Assembly (NCBI RefSeq): GCF_003589595.1
Contig: NW_020654422.1
Coordinates: forward strand, 289,637-353,636
Length of the DNA stretch: 64,000 bases
Direction of reading: 5' to 3'
Origin: Hyposmocoma kahamanoa
Taxonomy: Eukaryota; Arthropoda; Insecta; Lepidoptera; Cosmopterigidae
A program made the position numbers and the translations under genes. Positions 10,298 to 22,690 of this stretch are shown piece after piece. Below the pieces are notes generated by a model. That model saw only the letters and a program-made list of their open reading frames with translations. It was not told where the DNA came from and searched no databases. The first letter of the stretch is position 1. Each line of letters starts with the position of its first letter.

Positions 10298-10592
10298 AAG
10301 GGTGCTTTTCCACTGGCGAGGCGCGACGAGGCGAGATCAGAATTAATATCTCGCCAGAGTATTTCCACTAAAAATTCCTATTAATCGTGTTTCCGTTGTA
10401 GAGTTAATAAATACTCTATGTAGGGAGAAATACACTCCAATGTTTACATCAACGAACATTTCAATTCTCACCTGCCACATCCCCGTTAATCCTGGCCATT
10501 TCCACTGAAAATGAGCTAGGAGAGAATTAAAATTTGGCCATACAAATTTCAATCCTCGTCTCGTCTCGCCTCGCTGGTGGAAAAGCACCTTA
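10298..10592. mobile_element. MITE with GGTGCTTTTCCAC termini (family F)
   Basis: The left end is AAGGGTGCTTTTCCACTGGC then GAGGCGCGACGAGGCGAG. The right end is the inverse, ending CTGGTGGAAAAGCACCTTAA. The inverted repeats span about 38 bases. The interior is AT-rich and non-coding. It lies about 200 bases upstream of the Cys-loop exon on that exon's strand. Confidence 0.85.
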
Positions 10593-10783
10593 AGGGACCA
10601 AGTGTTGCATCGCATTATAATATAATTTTTGCAGCTGAAACGGAAACCGCAACTTTTTTGATTAAATTTTCTATCCAGCTGTGTTGCTAAGTAACTACAT
10701 AGTTAATAAGATTTAGTGTACAGCGTAATTTTTTTCATTCTATGGCATGATCATACAATTACAATATAATAAGACAAGTATTG

Positions 10784-10852
10784 CTATGGACAGGCGTGTC
10801 GCTTAGCGCCCGGTTCACGACTTGTTCGTAACTTGGTATTATAAAAAAAAAC
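10784..10852 (+). mobile_element. SINE family A, 3' fragment
   Basis: Only the end remains: CTATGGACAGGCGTGTCGCT through GACTTGTTCG to TATTATAAAAAAAA. Confidence 0.75.
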
Positions 10853-12757
10853 TTCTGTTTGCGCTTTGCTCAGAGCATACGGTTATCACATTATTATAAA
10901 TAAATAAATGAATATTTTTGTTGTACCTACTGGTTGTATAAGGTTTTCACAGTATTGTAGTCGTAATAAATAAAAAAGAATACTAAGAAATAAAAATTGT
11001 AGACGGGGTTCTTTTCTTCCTTGATGACGTCATCAAATTGAGTAAAAAAACTTCCAGCCCAAGGTCGGGTTTTATTTCCAAAAGTTCATGCAAGGTGCCA
11101 AGTTAATTTTAACCGGCGAGGGCGGTACTACAGGTACAAATGCAAAAAGATATAACAGTAACTATCAGATAGGTCCAGGCAGTCGTTCCCACAAGGACTC
11201 AACTCCTAAATACGTATCAATAGTACTGATGTTTCTCCCATATAAATAAAATTCGGTTCAAGTAGTCACCATCCGAGGGAAAATCTAAACACCGCGATGC
11301 AGGAAAAAAAAAGTCTAGAGAAAGTAAAATTTTTAGAGAACTATCTGACAAACAACGTTGATTAGTAAAGTCACAGATTACAGAACATGTAAAGTCTATG
11401 ATATAAAATAGGGTTGTTACAAAATGTTTAATTGTTAATTTCACATACTGCTTGGTTCAGAGGCTGATGTTTCCTTTTAGGCTTGTCAGGGCATGTGTAC
11501 ACCGCTCTCATATATCGCACATAACAACTAACTTTTATTATCTCAAAACGGCTCTATATTAATATTACTTTAATATTAGCGACAGTGTGATCCTGTCACT
11601 TTGAAATTAAATCGCATGTGAAAGAAACATGAATATAGCGAAATTTTGGAGATAAATTATTAATATGACGCAATTTTGAGATAAAATATGATACTACGCA
11701 ACTTTTGAGATAATACTATGTTAGTTGTCAAGTGCGACATATAGATAGCCACAATTTGCTAAATTTGAATAATAGTACTTCTATTATTATAACTAGTATT
11801 AAAACTACCATACCTTTAACTTATTACATTCATCTTTTTTTCGAGCTCTATTGAAATAACCTATCTTAAATGCAATTTGATATTTTTATACTAGCATCGC
11901 AGATTAGTATCTCGATTGCAACAAAAACACAACAACAAACGCGTATACTGTTTTGAAGCCATATTTTAAACACCGAGCGAACACTTTAATTCTACAATGA
12001 ACGTGCGTGTGACAACCCGCGGTATGCAACGCGACTTCACCGCGAGATTATGCGAATGTGTGCGTCCGTACACGCGTGCGGCGAGCGTGCTAACATACAA
12101 GCCACAATGCTATGTTTGTTTGGAGTTACACTACTTGTCTTATTATATATACCATGAAGATACAACTTTGTATTACGGACTTTTCAAAATTAGTGTAAAA
12201 AAAAAAAGGAAGTTGAATACTAAGTGGTTATGACAGCTTTTTCACGCTTGTAAGTGGTTCCCATAGAAAAGTTCTCCATATTGATACATACAATTCAAAA
12301 CTTTACCTATATCTGTGATTAAAATATCCGAGAGCAACTCTGGCATTGCTTAGACGCTTGTTCGAAAGTGCAATTTAAAATTTGTATAAAACACTACGTA
12401 GAATTTCTTGGTGAATTTCAGCTTAACGAAATTGTACGATGTTTTAGCAAATTGGTTTCCGTTCAATGAAATGTAGATTTAGTGTTTACTAACCTCGTGA
12501 TGTTCACCGAAGCTGAGCGAAATTCAACAAAATGAGTTACATAGTCACAAATACTAAACAGTGAAAAATTGCAATTTCTTTTGTGGAATAAAAATGTGCG
12601 AGCATATCATTTTGTTTTCATTGAACAAAGTGAAAACTGTAGAAAAAATTAACTAGAACAGTGTAGTTTTGCATCGGATTCAAATTAATTGGCAATACGT
12701 GGACCATATTTTCCAAATTTGTTATAAATAATAATAGTTAATGATATTTCAAGTCTT
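10853..12757. other. Non-coding intronic stretch
   Basis: No exon with conserved protein pattern, and no repeat of the families named here, was recognised. Small ORFs at 11217-11444 and 11997-12233 show no domain and lack convincing splice context. Confidence 0.4.
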
Positions 12758-13172
12758 TGTTAGGAGCAACACCGTAAGTTTATATGGGTCCTGTTATATG
12801 GCCAAGCTTCACATTGAGAAAACTCAAGAAGGCTGTTTTTCGGGGAAAAGTTGTCGTTACCTCTAACGGTGGTCTGTGATTTTACAGATGTCCTTGCATG
12901 GCCGACAGTCATTGACAGACACACACCGGTCACGCCCTTTCATATTAATAATTAACCAATAACATTATGACAATCCATCGCTGGACTCGTCTATATAGGT
13001 GGAGTAGGAGGTGATCAGTGAAAACACGGAAGTGGGCAGCGGCCTTTGCAAGCTTGTGCAAGTTTACTCGCGATGTAGCTCGACCGTGTAGACGAGCCTT
13101 TTGTCTTTTATCAAAGATTGTAACGGCATGAATAAAAGAGTGTAATTAGAAAACTATGGTATCTGCCTAACC
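12758..13172 (+). mobile_element. Possible solo LTR
   Basis: It starts TGTTAGGAGC and ends GCCTAAC, a short inverted terminus. It contains GTCTATATAGG, which is TATA-like, and about 130 bases later AATAAAAGAG, which is polyadenylation-like, in the order expected of an LTR. No clear target duplication, primer-binding site or second copy was found, so the call is tentative. Confidence 0.3.
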
Positions 13173-14766
13173 CGTTGGAAGAGTGGCTGACGATATGATG
13201 TTTTTATTTTCAATCATAATTAGATGTCCATAACGTAAACAAACGGGTTAACAGAACAAAAAAAATACATTTTATTTATTTTATCTTTATTCAGACAACG
13301 GGGTCCATAAAGTGGTTAGTAACAGTTTTCTTAGTGGCTATGTTAGTACAAGAAAAAACATGAACAGAAATAATACTAAATACTATAATATTATTTATAA
13401 AATATGTAATGGTGTTTGTCAGCAAATTCTTTTGTTAATTGTCAATGTCAATTGTTCTAAAACTTAGAACAATTAACTTTTGGCAATATGTTTTCAATAT
13501 ATATTTTTACTTAATTTCGTGAAATACAATAATTATAATAGAATGTTGAAAATCGTAAATAATTTTACGACACTGATAACACATTCGAGATCAAAAACAT
13601 TTTGTGTGCCGCCATTTTATTGTGTCATTCAGCACGAATGACATCTATGACACGTTTGATACGATTCTCGAACTCGAATGTTTTCTTATCTCCGTAGTGC
13701 GTTTGTTAGATTATTGTGTGTTGTTGTTAGTTTTTGTTTATTGGTCATTTTTTTAATTAGATAATTAAAATTGTAGAATATGAGAATCTACACCTTTTCC
13801 AATTCCGTTAAAAATAGAAGGTTCAGCACACGCGCTATCACCCTTTGACAATGACATTTCATAACATTTCTTTGTTTACATTTTGGACATCTAATTATGT
13901 TTCGTACTATAATAATATATTGGATGGTTACGATGTACTGCCTAAAAAGACTTGGCTTTATGTGTCATTTATTTTATACAATGAGTCCGATACATTATGT
14001 TTAAAACATGGTACTAGAATTTCGGTTGTTTGCAAGTGAAATATAACAAAATTGTGTGAAAGATTTTCACTTTGTAGCAACATTCAAACCAAGTTAAACA
14101 TTTAAATTGTGTTGACAGTGCAAAACAAATAATTGCAAGAGTCGCTTAATGATTTCCTACGAATTCATAGCCTTAGACACTTCCAATACTGGTTTTGTGC
14201 AGACTTTTGAAGACCAGTGTATTAAAAGTTTTAATACTGGACATTTAGAATTACGAAGACTAGAATTAAACTTGGTCTGAAAGAAGCAATTATTGGTGCA
14301 GGAAACCTATATGGGCTATGAAATTTTTACTACCGGGCGACGGATTCATATTGTTCCTACCAGGTGATTGATGGCGGTAGAACATAGCTCCTCCTAAAAT
14401 TGAAAAAAGGTTTAGTTTTATGAATTTTCGAAGATTTTGGGGTTATTCACTAAATGATTTTTCACTTTAGTTATAAGTTTCTTAGCACGGTATGCCTTTA
14501 TGAAGATGTAGTAAGTGTGATTTGTCCGAAATAAACTAAGTGACAACGGTAACGCCGTAAAAAATCGAGAAGATAGTCGTCGACGGTAGAAGGGGGTGGA
14601 CAGGACATAGTCCATGAATCACAGCCAGGCCACACTTTTTATTATTCTTTTGAATATACAATAGATAAATTATACTAAAGCCGATTTTACATGTCCACAC
14701 ATATATTATATAGATAGACCACCACAGTTGTTTACTTACACCGTTCTCTTTTTTTAAAATATCAAG
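13173..14766. other. Non-coding AT-rich stretch
   Basis: No gene was recognised. Short ORFs at 13845-14039 and 14418-14781 have no recognisable features. A small hairpin, AATTGTTCTAAAACTTAGAACAATT-like, is near 13450. Confidence 0.4.
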
Positions 14767-14990
14767 CGATAGGACGAACAAGACGTGCGCCTAGTGGTAA
14801 GCCACATGTCTTTCCATGATAGCTGCAGTACCGCTCAGAGCTTTAAATCGCAAAGATCTGAGGGGCACTGGTACTGCACTTATCACCCTGAGACATACGT
14901 TGACAATTTGTGCCTACAGCACCCTTACTCTTAAAAACCGGAACGCAGTGACGCTCAAGTTACTGCTTGGCGGCAGAAATTGGTAAGGTA
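14767..14990 (-). mobile_element. SINE family A, copy on minus strand
   Basis: Read inverted, it shows GACGAACAAGACGTGCGCCT, CAGAGCTTTAAATCGCAAAG and TACTGCTTGGCGGCAGAAAT, all landmarks of the family. The 5' end of the repeat is truncated. Confidence 0.82.
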
Positions 14991-15315
14991 ATACTATATA
15001 TATAGTTGGAAGGAATGCTTATTGATTATAAGCCCTCCTTCCAAGTAACATCGGACCGTGTCGGGTAACTTTAATAATTCTGAACCACCGCAATTAATAG
15101 ACAACAGCGCCACCTTCGTTGCAACCTTACCCCATTTGAGCCTTCAAACTAACGTGTTTTCTTCTCCTTAGACATCCTTAGACAACCTGCTAAATTGTCT
15201 CGATCTATGATATTTTTAAAGTTGTCATCTATCGCGAGCCAGCCCGCCATCGTGATAAAATATCGAGAAAATAATTTGAAGTCATACCACTGTAAGAAAC
15301 CTATAACTATATTAT

Positions 15316-15614
15316 AGCAGTAGAGCTCCTTGTGAAAGAGTTCGTCCAGGGTTGTACTGCCACCTCACCTATTTCTGCCGCTAAGCAGTAATGTCAGCAT
15401 TACTGTGTTCCGGTTTTGAAGGGTAAGGATGTTGGTGAAATTACAGGCGCATGGGACTTGTTAACTTATGTCTCAGGGCGACGGGCGGAGTGGTAGTGCC
15501 CTTCAGATCTTTGCTATTTAAAGCTCTGAGTGGCAATTTAACTGATATGGACAGGCGTGTAGCTTACCATCAGGCGCATGACTTATTCGTCCCGGCAGAA
15601 ACAGTTTTTTTTTT
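15316..15614 (+). mobile_element. SINE family A, full-length copy
   Basis: It runs from GCAGTAGAGCTCCTTGTGAA to GACTTATTCGTCCCGGCAGA and a T-rich end. It is close to the other copies. Confidence 0.87.
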
Positions 15615-15688
15615 AATTGGTCCTGTTAGATGTATCCCTGTAGTCCTCATGGAAATGGAAATTCCATAATTTGAGATCAGGTGTGCTA

Positions 15689-16199
15689 TGGTGTACCCTT
15701 GAGCATATAACCAGAAATGGAGACGAAATGTCATTTAATTTGTTTGAAAACTTTTCTGCCATATCATTACTATGACAACTGCGCTCGGATTGACCAGCAC
15801 AAATTCGAAACAATTAACGGGTGTTGTCAATGGGTGTCGTTAATTGTTTCACTTTAACTTGAGCTTTGCCATAATGGGCGAAAATTGCAAAATTACATAT
15901 TTAATATTTAATTACCGACGAAATTTGATTCCGTTTGTTTTGTAATTAGACGTTTTGCTGTTTTTACCCACACCACCGAATGGAACAGCACGCCTTTGTT
16001 AGAGATACTATCTTTATTACAATAAATACAGATTTTTGGAATATACGGAGACGTACACACAGTTCAGTTGTTGGCGCTGTCTATATTTCAGTGCAAACGA
16101 GAGTTAATATTTATAAGTGATGTATCATTGATGAGTTACCAGGACTATATGGCACTTATTTCGACTCTATTTCTGGTCATATACTCGATGGGTGTACCA
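15689..16199. mobile_element. 511-bp inverted-repeat element
   Basis: The left terminus is TGGTGTACCCTTGAGCATAT then AACCAGAAATGGAGACGAAA. The right terminus, inverted, reads TGGTACACCCATCGAGTATA then TGACCAGAAATAGAGTCGAA. That is about 40 bases of inverted repeat with some mismatches. No protein is encoded, and no second copy was noticed in the window. Confidence 0.7.
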
Positions 16200-17204
16200 G
16201 AATCTCACGTCATTAAATATTAGAAAAATTGAACGACTTTCACGTGGCAATGTTAACTTGTTACATGTCAATTCAAAATATTACATAATTCAAATGGCTG
16301 TCTGCTAAACTGTTTTTATTTGAGAATGACGTTTTTGTAGCAATAATTACTGAGAATTCGCTTCAGTCTCAAGCAAAAAACATTGTAATAATGTTAACAA
16401 TTAGCTGCATCTAACTTACAATTCACGATTTAGAAGCGGGTCTCAAATTTTGCCGATTAGTAGGAGTAAATAAACTTGATTTTTGAAATTTTAACGAAGC
16501 CAAATCAATTTATGTGATAATAATATGTAAATTTTGTTGGTAGTGGTGCTGGTCGGCAAGACTACAGTGTGTAAGACAATGATTGGCAAAAAAAAGGTAA
16601 ACGGTGCAAATGCGAGTTACTTGAAACTGCAAACATAAATAAACCTAACAACCACAATGTAATAGATATAATTTTGTTTAATTTTAAAATGTGACCGCAA
16701 TTAATTACCTTTCTTACACAAAAATTCATACAAATCTTAAAACATGTAGGTACGAAGTTAATATCAATTCTGGTCGATTAAAATATATAAAGTATCTAGT
16801 ACATTTTTCCTACTATATTAATGTTGCCCACATATAAATTAAAATTTGTCTAAGTGCCATCATATTCTGATATACCTATAGTTTAACATATTGCATTATA
16901 TATGTAATTATATTCTTAACACTAAAGGGAGGATGCAACCGTAGTGTTTGGTACAGAAATGTTATTAGCGCTGAGCTTGGGTGAACAAAACTTTCTTTGT
17001 TTATCGAGTTCTTAAGTTTTCGCGGTTATTACTTAAGTTTCGATTGGTTGATTAACTAGTATCGTGATACGTCCGGAGCTTTGTCATAAGAAATTCCATC
17101 CACACCCCTGGCGTTTATATAAATGTTTGGCAAAATTGCTTTCGACACAGTTTTAATTCATAGAAAATTTATTATCTATTTTTTTTTAGATGTAAATCGC
17201 GTAT
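16200..17204. other. Non-coding AT-rich stretch
   Basis: No gene, exon or recognised repeat was seen. Confidence 0.4.
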
Positions 17205-17617
17205 AAAAAAGGAATAGGTTCTCAATTCGACTGTATGTTTTTTTTGTATGTATGTTACGCGATAACTCCGGTATTTGTGAACCAATTTTCATGATTCTTT
17301 TTTGTTGGAAAGAGGGTACCTCCATAGTGGTCCCATTTCATTTTGAAGAAAATCATCCACCTCTAAGGGTGGCTGATGACGCATGAACATTAATTTTTAT
17401 AAATAGCGCCTAAATTTTACTTAAAGAGCAATTATTTTAATGGTTGGTTTTGCTATTCTCATATTCAAAGCGTTATTCTCTCTCAATATACTTTGAGTAG
17501 TGAGAACCTATTTTTATTATCTCTTGTGTCAAGTCCTGTATAGTGGCGAACTAGGGGATATTTCAATAAAACTTGGCAAATAGATGTAATTCCACATACT
17601 TGGAGATCGGTTTTTTA
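17205..17617 (+). mobile_element. MITE family D, long form lacking its 5' terminus
   Basis: It begins inside the element at AAAGGAATAGGTTCTCAATT and continues through TTACGCGATAACTCCGGTAT and CTCTAAGGGTGGCTGATGAC to GGAGATCGGTTTTTTAGTT. The AACCGACTTC end is replaced by GTAAATCGCGTATA, the same motif that ends the inverted repeat at 28134-28317. Confidence 0.82.
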
Positions 17618-17873
17618 GTTAGTACTCTGTACTGAGATTATTTAGGACTCTGTACTGACATTATTCTTACAAACCAACATTTCCGGGCCGTTTACAGGTC
17701 CCATGGTCACGGCTGCCTGAGATCATAAAGTCATCAACCAGTTATGTCTGATATTAATGCTTCAAAAAGGGTTGAAATTTCTTTTTTCAAACAAACCTTT
17801 ACGGACTTTTTAATTCAGATGGTCATAGTCATAAACAGATGCCTGTGAATTATTAATTTATGAACGAATGAGT

Positions 17874-17960
17874 GAAATATTCTTTATTGCACATTAAAAT
17901 TACAATGACAACACAGAATAGTAATATAAATTTATGGAATTTATCATGAAGTGTATGAGG
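17874..17960 (-). mobile_element. LINE 3' tail fragment
   Basis: ATATTCTTTATTGCACATTA is the inverse of the tail at about 4550-4580. Only this end is recognisable. Confidence 0.4.
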
Positions 17961-18108
17961 TTTCTTTGAGTCTCCTTAGACAATTCTGGTCTTCAATAGA
18001 TTTACAACTTAAGAATTGTCAGAGTGGGTGAACGCCTGGTGAGCCAGGTCTAGTTTACCTAGTCCGGACTCCAGTCTCTAACAAATGCTTTTATTTACAA
18101 CTTGTAGG

Positions 18109-18255
18109 GCGCCTTCAAATTAGACGCTTATAAAAGCGCTACAGCAGCGCCGCTACAATACACTACTACAATATTTAGAAGCGCAGCTACGGCGCCACAG
18201 TTGCGCTACGCGCGCGATTCTGAATATTGTACGAAAATTAGTAGCGGTACACCAC
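18109..18255 (+). mobile_element. GGCGCC element (family G), partial copy
   Basis: GGCGCCTTCAAATTAGACGC and TTATAAAAGCGCTACAGCAG match the ends of the 777-bp element. AGCTACGGCGCCACAGTTGC matches 3440-3480. The far terminus was not found. Confidence 0.6.
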
Positions 18256-18582
18256 GGACACTCCATACAACAGTCGAAAGTTATTTACTTACTACTACTA
18301 CATACAGCAAGGCGCTATCTGCACTAGCGCAAATGTGTGCGTGAAGTGACAGGGTAACCCATCACTTTCTCGTACAATTACGTTACGTGGTCAGAGCGGC
18401 AACATAGCGAAAGTTGTAACGAATCTAACGAATCTGTTTCTGACATATTTAATTCTATTGATAGAATCCTAATAATTACACATGTTCAGTAGGTATTTAT
18501 ATCGATACTATATTATATTTTTCATTAATTCACTAACTAGAGTTATATTGAAGGTTTATTTAAAAAATCTAAAGTAATTATT

Positions 18583-18750
18583 AATACACAGATCGAACAC
18601 TCGGAAAAAAATCTTTCGATCCGGCCGGATTCGAACCGACGTGTTCTGGCATACCGTGTCAGACGCTATACCAACTAAGCCACGGAACGAACCAGCGGAC
18701 CTCACGAATTTTCTATGTGCTTGTTGTCGTGTCTTTGTATTTGGTTTTTC
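18583..18750 (-). mobile_element. tRNA-derived SINE (family C)
   Basis: Inverted, it reads TTCCGTGGCTTAGTTGGTAT (A-box region) and GTCGGTTCGAATCCGGCCGG (B box), followed by a body ending GAGTGTTCGATC. Other copies are at 32456, 36275, 36391, 36480, 50095 and 60750. The conserved tRNA-like head is part of the retroposon. Confidence 0.85.
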
Positions 18751-19164
18751 TTATAATATTTGTAATAATAATTATAACAAACTAGTGCGGTAATTTCACA
18801 AAAAAAAATTGAATATCAATTCAATAAAAATTTGAAATCAAAAGTACTTAAAATGTTATATTTTGGACCGGCACTTTTAGATAGGGTAACCAAGGTATTT
18901 GAAATTGCAGGTCTAAGTTTATCATTACCCAGTTTATAATTGGATATATTCACTACGTAATATTTATCGGCTATACAAATTGAAAATTCGCGAACTCTTG
19001 TTTACTAGCTCGCTTGTTTGCTTATAGCATCTCATAATATTGATACAATAAATCTGTATTATATATTACTCTGCACTAAATAAATGAAGAATGAATGAAT
19101 GAATTTAATGTAATATTTGAATTTGTGTTTTAGTAAATTCATTCCTGTGAATTATATAATTACT

Positions 19165-19590
19165 TCCATCCAAAGGTTGCCTGGCAGAAATCGCTTAAAG
19201 CGATAAGACCACCCATTGTACCACCAGTTGTAATTGTATTGTATTTGTTTCCTTTTTTGGTGTATTTACCGTGGCGCAGGTGAAAAGGTGTTGGTGATCA
19301 CCAGTTCGCCATGGTAGTTTAATGGGAGAATGATAGACGAGTCGTGGGTTGGTAAATGACTGTATATTAATGTATGAACTGATTATAACTGTGGTATATT
19401 TTCTTGAGCTACTTATTTATACTAATTTGGTACGTGTGTCTTATGCTGATTCACAAGGCATGGTTGTTACTTTTGCTTGCACTGAAACGTGCCTGAATGT
19501 CGGAAGAGGGTTAGACATTCTGGCACGTCTGTGGCTGCTACAGTGTACAATAAAGAATTTTTGTACTGTATTTATTGTATTGTATTGCAT
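19165..19590 (+). mobile_element. Degraded LINE 3' ends
   Basis: GCCTGGCAGAAATCGCTTAA and AGCGATAAGACCACCCATTG, followed by a TTGTATTGTATT run, are characteristic of lepidopteran LINE 3' untranslated ends. A second tail, GTGTACAATAAAGAATTTTT, follows at about 19540. No coding part remains. Confidence 0.55.
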
Positions 19591-19935
19591 GAAGAAAATC
19601 ACAACTGAATGAGTCTCAGACATTAATTTTTTTCATCTTTATTTCATCTTTCGGTAAACGAAAGAAACTCCTCTCTTCATGCCGTTTATATGATGATGAT
19701 AAACAGACGCACAGGACAATTTACGACCATTATAAATAGTAAAGTACAGTGATGTTATATATTAACGTACAAGTTGCGTAATGAATAAATGAAAACGATA
19801 TTCAAATACCAAAGCCGTCTTAGTGCGAAAACGGCTCGCCGACAGTCTTGTTGCCATTCAGTCAATGTGAGGGGCGTGGTGCGGTATCTAAAGTAAAGGA
19901 GGGGAGTGTCCATTTTCGTTACTTTTTTGTCCTTA

Positions 19936-20161
19936 AGATTTCAAAAAAAGGAGGAGGTTCTAAATTCGTCTGTATGTTTTTTACTTTATTTTGTTTGTAT
20001 GTTACGCGATAACTCCGCCAATTGTGAACCAATTTTGATGATTCTTTTTTTGTTGGAAAGAAGGTATCTCAGATGTGGTCCCATTTACATTTCAAGAAAA
20101 TATTCCACCTCTAAGGGTGGGAAACTAGGGGATGAATGACTTTTGAGGTCGGTTTTTTTAA
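19936..20161 (+). mobile_element. MITE family D, short form
   Basis: It runs from AAAAAAAGGAGGAGGTTCTA to CTTTTGAGGTCGGTTTTTTT and jumps from the CCACCTCTAAGGGTGGGAAA block almost straight to the 3' end. It thus resembles 1531-1808 in lacking the middle. The ORF at 19906-20139 is accidental. Confidence 0.85.
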
Positions 20162-20298
20162 CCGGAGGTTAGGTTATTTAATGTAATATTTGCATTTGTG
20201 TTTCAGTAAAAAATCATGATAATCATTATATAACATAATGTCTAATATTAATACAAACCACACTATTTTATAACTATAATTTCAAAATTATTCATTTA

Positions 20299-21228
20299 AC
20301 AACCTTGTTTTTAATTTACCAAAAAAACCGACCTCAAAAGTACCTGGATTTACATCTATATGCCATGTTTTATTGAAATATCCCCTAGTTCGCCACTATA
20401 CAGGACTTGACACAGGAGATAATAAAAATCGGTTGTCACTCATTGTCACTACTCAAAGTATATTAAGAGAAAAACGCCTTGAATTGGAGAATAGCAAAAC
20501 CAACCATTAAAATAATTAGTCCTTAAGTAAAATTTTGGCGCTATTCATAAAAATGAATGTCTATGCGTGATCAGCCACCCTTATAGGTGGATGATTTTCT
20601 TCAAAATGAAATGGGACTACTATGGAGGTACCCTCTTTCCAACAAAAAAAGAATCATGAAAATCGGTTCACAAATACCGGAGTTATCGCGTAACATATAT
20701 ACAAAAAAAACTTCCAGTCGGATTGAGAACCTCCTCCTTTTTTGAAGTCGGTTACAAATAGTTATTTTTGATACAAGTGCAGAAAGTTATTCATTATTCA
20801 CGAGTCTCGAGGCTTCTTGGCCCGAGCCAGGGGGAGGGTCAAAGGCGCAATTTAAACAAATAAGATGTTTGTAACTAAATATAAGTTTCAATGACGAATG
20901 ACTTACGTCACAAAGCACATAAATATTAAATAAATATACAACCTCTTTAGTTCTATGTTTAAGACTTGAAACAACAGTAAATAAAAAAAACGGAAATGTA
21001 AAAACCAATAGTGCAAAAAATCCAAATTTCGGCACGATTTGTAGTACGAAAAATACCACGTTTTGAGCAACTGTATTAAAAAACATATTTCAATGTACGA
21101 GTAATGTAACAACATTAATTATGAAACCAAAACAGCCGCAATGTTAGTTATAATACTGTTATTTCTTCATCATTGTTATCTTAAACCTTAATTGGAGTTG
21201 TTACTAGAGATTGGAAGGGGCATATATT
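20299..21228. repeat. Unclassified repeat with a MITE inside it
   Basis: The outer parts AACAACCTTGTTTTTAATTT (near 20299) and ACAGCCGCAATGTTAGTTAT plus AATTGGAGTTGTTACTAGAG (21130-21210) also flank a shorter copy at 45858-46047. A family D MITE occupies 20321-20753 here. The intervening part has no recognised coding content. Confidence 0.5.
20321..20753 (-). mobile_element. MITE family D, full-length long form
   Basis: It is bounded by AAAAAAACCGACCTCAAAAG and TTTTTTGAAGTCGGTT, which are inverted repeats of each other. The middle contains AAGTATATTAAGAGAAAAAC and AGCCACCCTTATAGGTGGAT. It is about 430 bases, like 62292-62720. Confidence 0.9.
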
Positions 21229-21424
21229 TAAATATCATATCGATACTTCGGGGAAGACAGGACGTAAACGACAAAACACAAATTTTACAGAAGGAGTAAA
21301 AATTTTAAAAAGTTTTCGATCGTAACTTTTGTATTTTTGTAACTATATTTAAGCGAAAAAGTGAGGTAGCTTATATTTAATAGTACTTCAATACAGTTTA
21401 GTCTAAGTGTAAGCAACAGCTCTC

Positions 21425-22690
21425 TTTCAAATCAAATCAAATCATTTATTTCTTTGTGATACACCGATTATAAAGTTGTTTCAAGAATTAATTTTGAATC
21501 ACTGTGATCCGCTTTATGGTATACAAAGTTTTCTTAGTTTTAGTAATTCTCATGCAGTAATTTGTAATAATATTATAATCATGCAGTCCAATTAATGCAA
21601 CCTAATACTAATGAGACATAATAACAATAGTAAAATAATAATAAAAAACAAATTTAATAATATGAAATGTTAATTTTATAAGAAATCTTCAATATTATAG
21701 AATGTCCTATCATTTAGGTAATTAAATAATAATTTCTTAAATTCTGCACAATCGTTGCAATTCCTAATTTCAAGTGGAAGTTTGTTTTATACCTTCGTAG
21801 CCATTACTATTACACTCTTTTGAAGTAGAGCAGTTTTACATGATCTACTTTTCAGTTGATGAGAACGGCGGGCTCGTGTGACGAATTCAAATAAACGAAG
21901 ATGACGCTTTACGAAAAGTTAAATTTCAAATATATATAAGCGTAGAGTCAGTATTTTCAAATTTTTTAAATGTGGTTGACAGCTATGTGTGTTTTTCAAG
22001 GCGCGTATAGCGCTTTGAATATGCGTTCAATGTGCGGTACATTTCCCCAAAAAATGATTCCATACCTAAGGTTGGTTGCTACATAACCATGATAGGCGGT
22101 CACTAAAGCGTTTAAATTTACTATTTTCGATAGCCTAAACAATGCATAAGAAAACTTTAGTATCTTACTACATACATATTCTAAGTGTTTGCCACTTTAG
22201 ATTATTATCTATATATAAACCTAAGAACTTTACTGTTATTGTTTCACGGACCTCCTTGCTTTCATAGACCACTCTAGTTTGCATAGGTGTATTGTATCTT
22301 TGTTTAAAGTTCATACCTTTAGTTTTGTCAAGATTTATAACTAGATCATTATATTTCAGCCATTCAATAATAGAGTTCAAACTTGTATTTATATTTGTTT
22401 GTATTGTCAATCATCCGCAAATAATATCATAAGGTCGTTAATTGATTTAGGAATGTCATTTATGTATATTAAGAATAGCAATGGTCCCAATACGCTACCG
22501 TGAGGTACTCCTTGACTTACTATTCTCTGTAATGATGCATAAAACTTCTCAATATTCGATGCAGAACATCCTTTATTAATTTGTGTTGACTGAAGTCTAT
22601 TTTTAAGGATTTTATTAGGTCCTGGGCATTGCCTCTTACGCCTTGTCAAATCTAATCCCTTTAATAGGGCTACACGCACTTTCTTGCTTT
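21425..22690 (-). pseudogene. Non-LTR retrotransposon reverse transcriptase, 3' part, broken
   Basis: On the minus strand, frames around 22440-22560 give SQGVPHGSVLGPLLFLIYIN and then the ILFADD catalytic motif (a variant of the A/YADD box). A shifted frame at 22168-22400 continues with INLDKTKGMNF and KFLGLYIDNNLKW. Further on, ALVTAYHGYVATNLRYGIIF and FWGNVP (about 22030-22110) and RSHQLKSRSCKTA to NRCNDCAEFKK-like C-terminal sequence reach a stop near 21676. The 3' untranslated end has TCAAATCAAATCATTTATTT. This order is that of Jockey/CR1-type LINEs. Frameshifts and in-frame stops show it is dead, and the 5' part is missing. Confidence 0.88.

Noticed and set aside
13600..13760. Promoter-like region with GCCGCCATTTT
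   Set aside because: One motif without a coding exon nearby is not enough.
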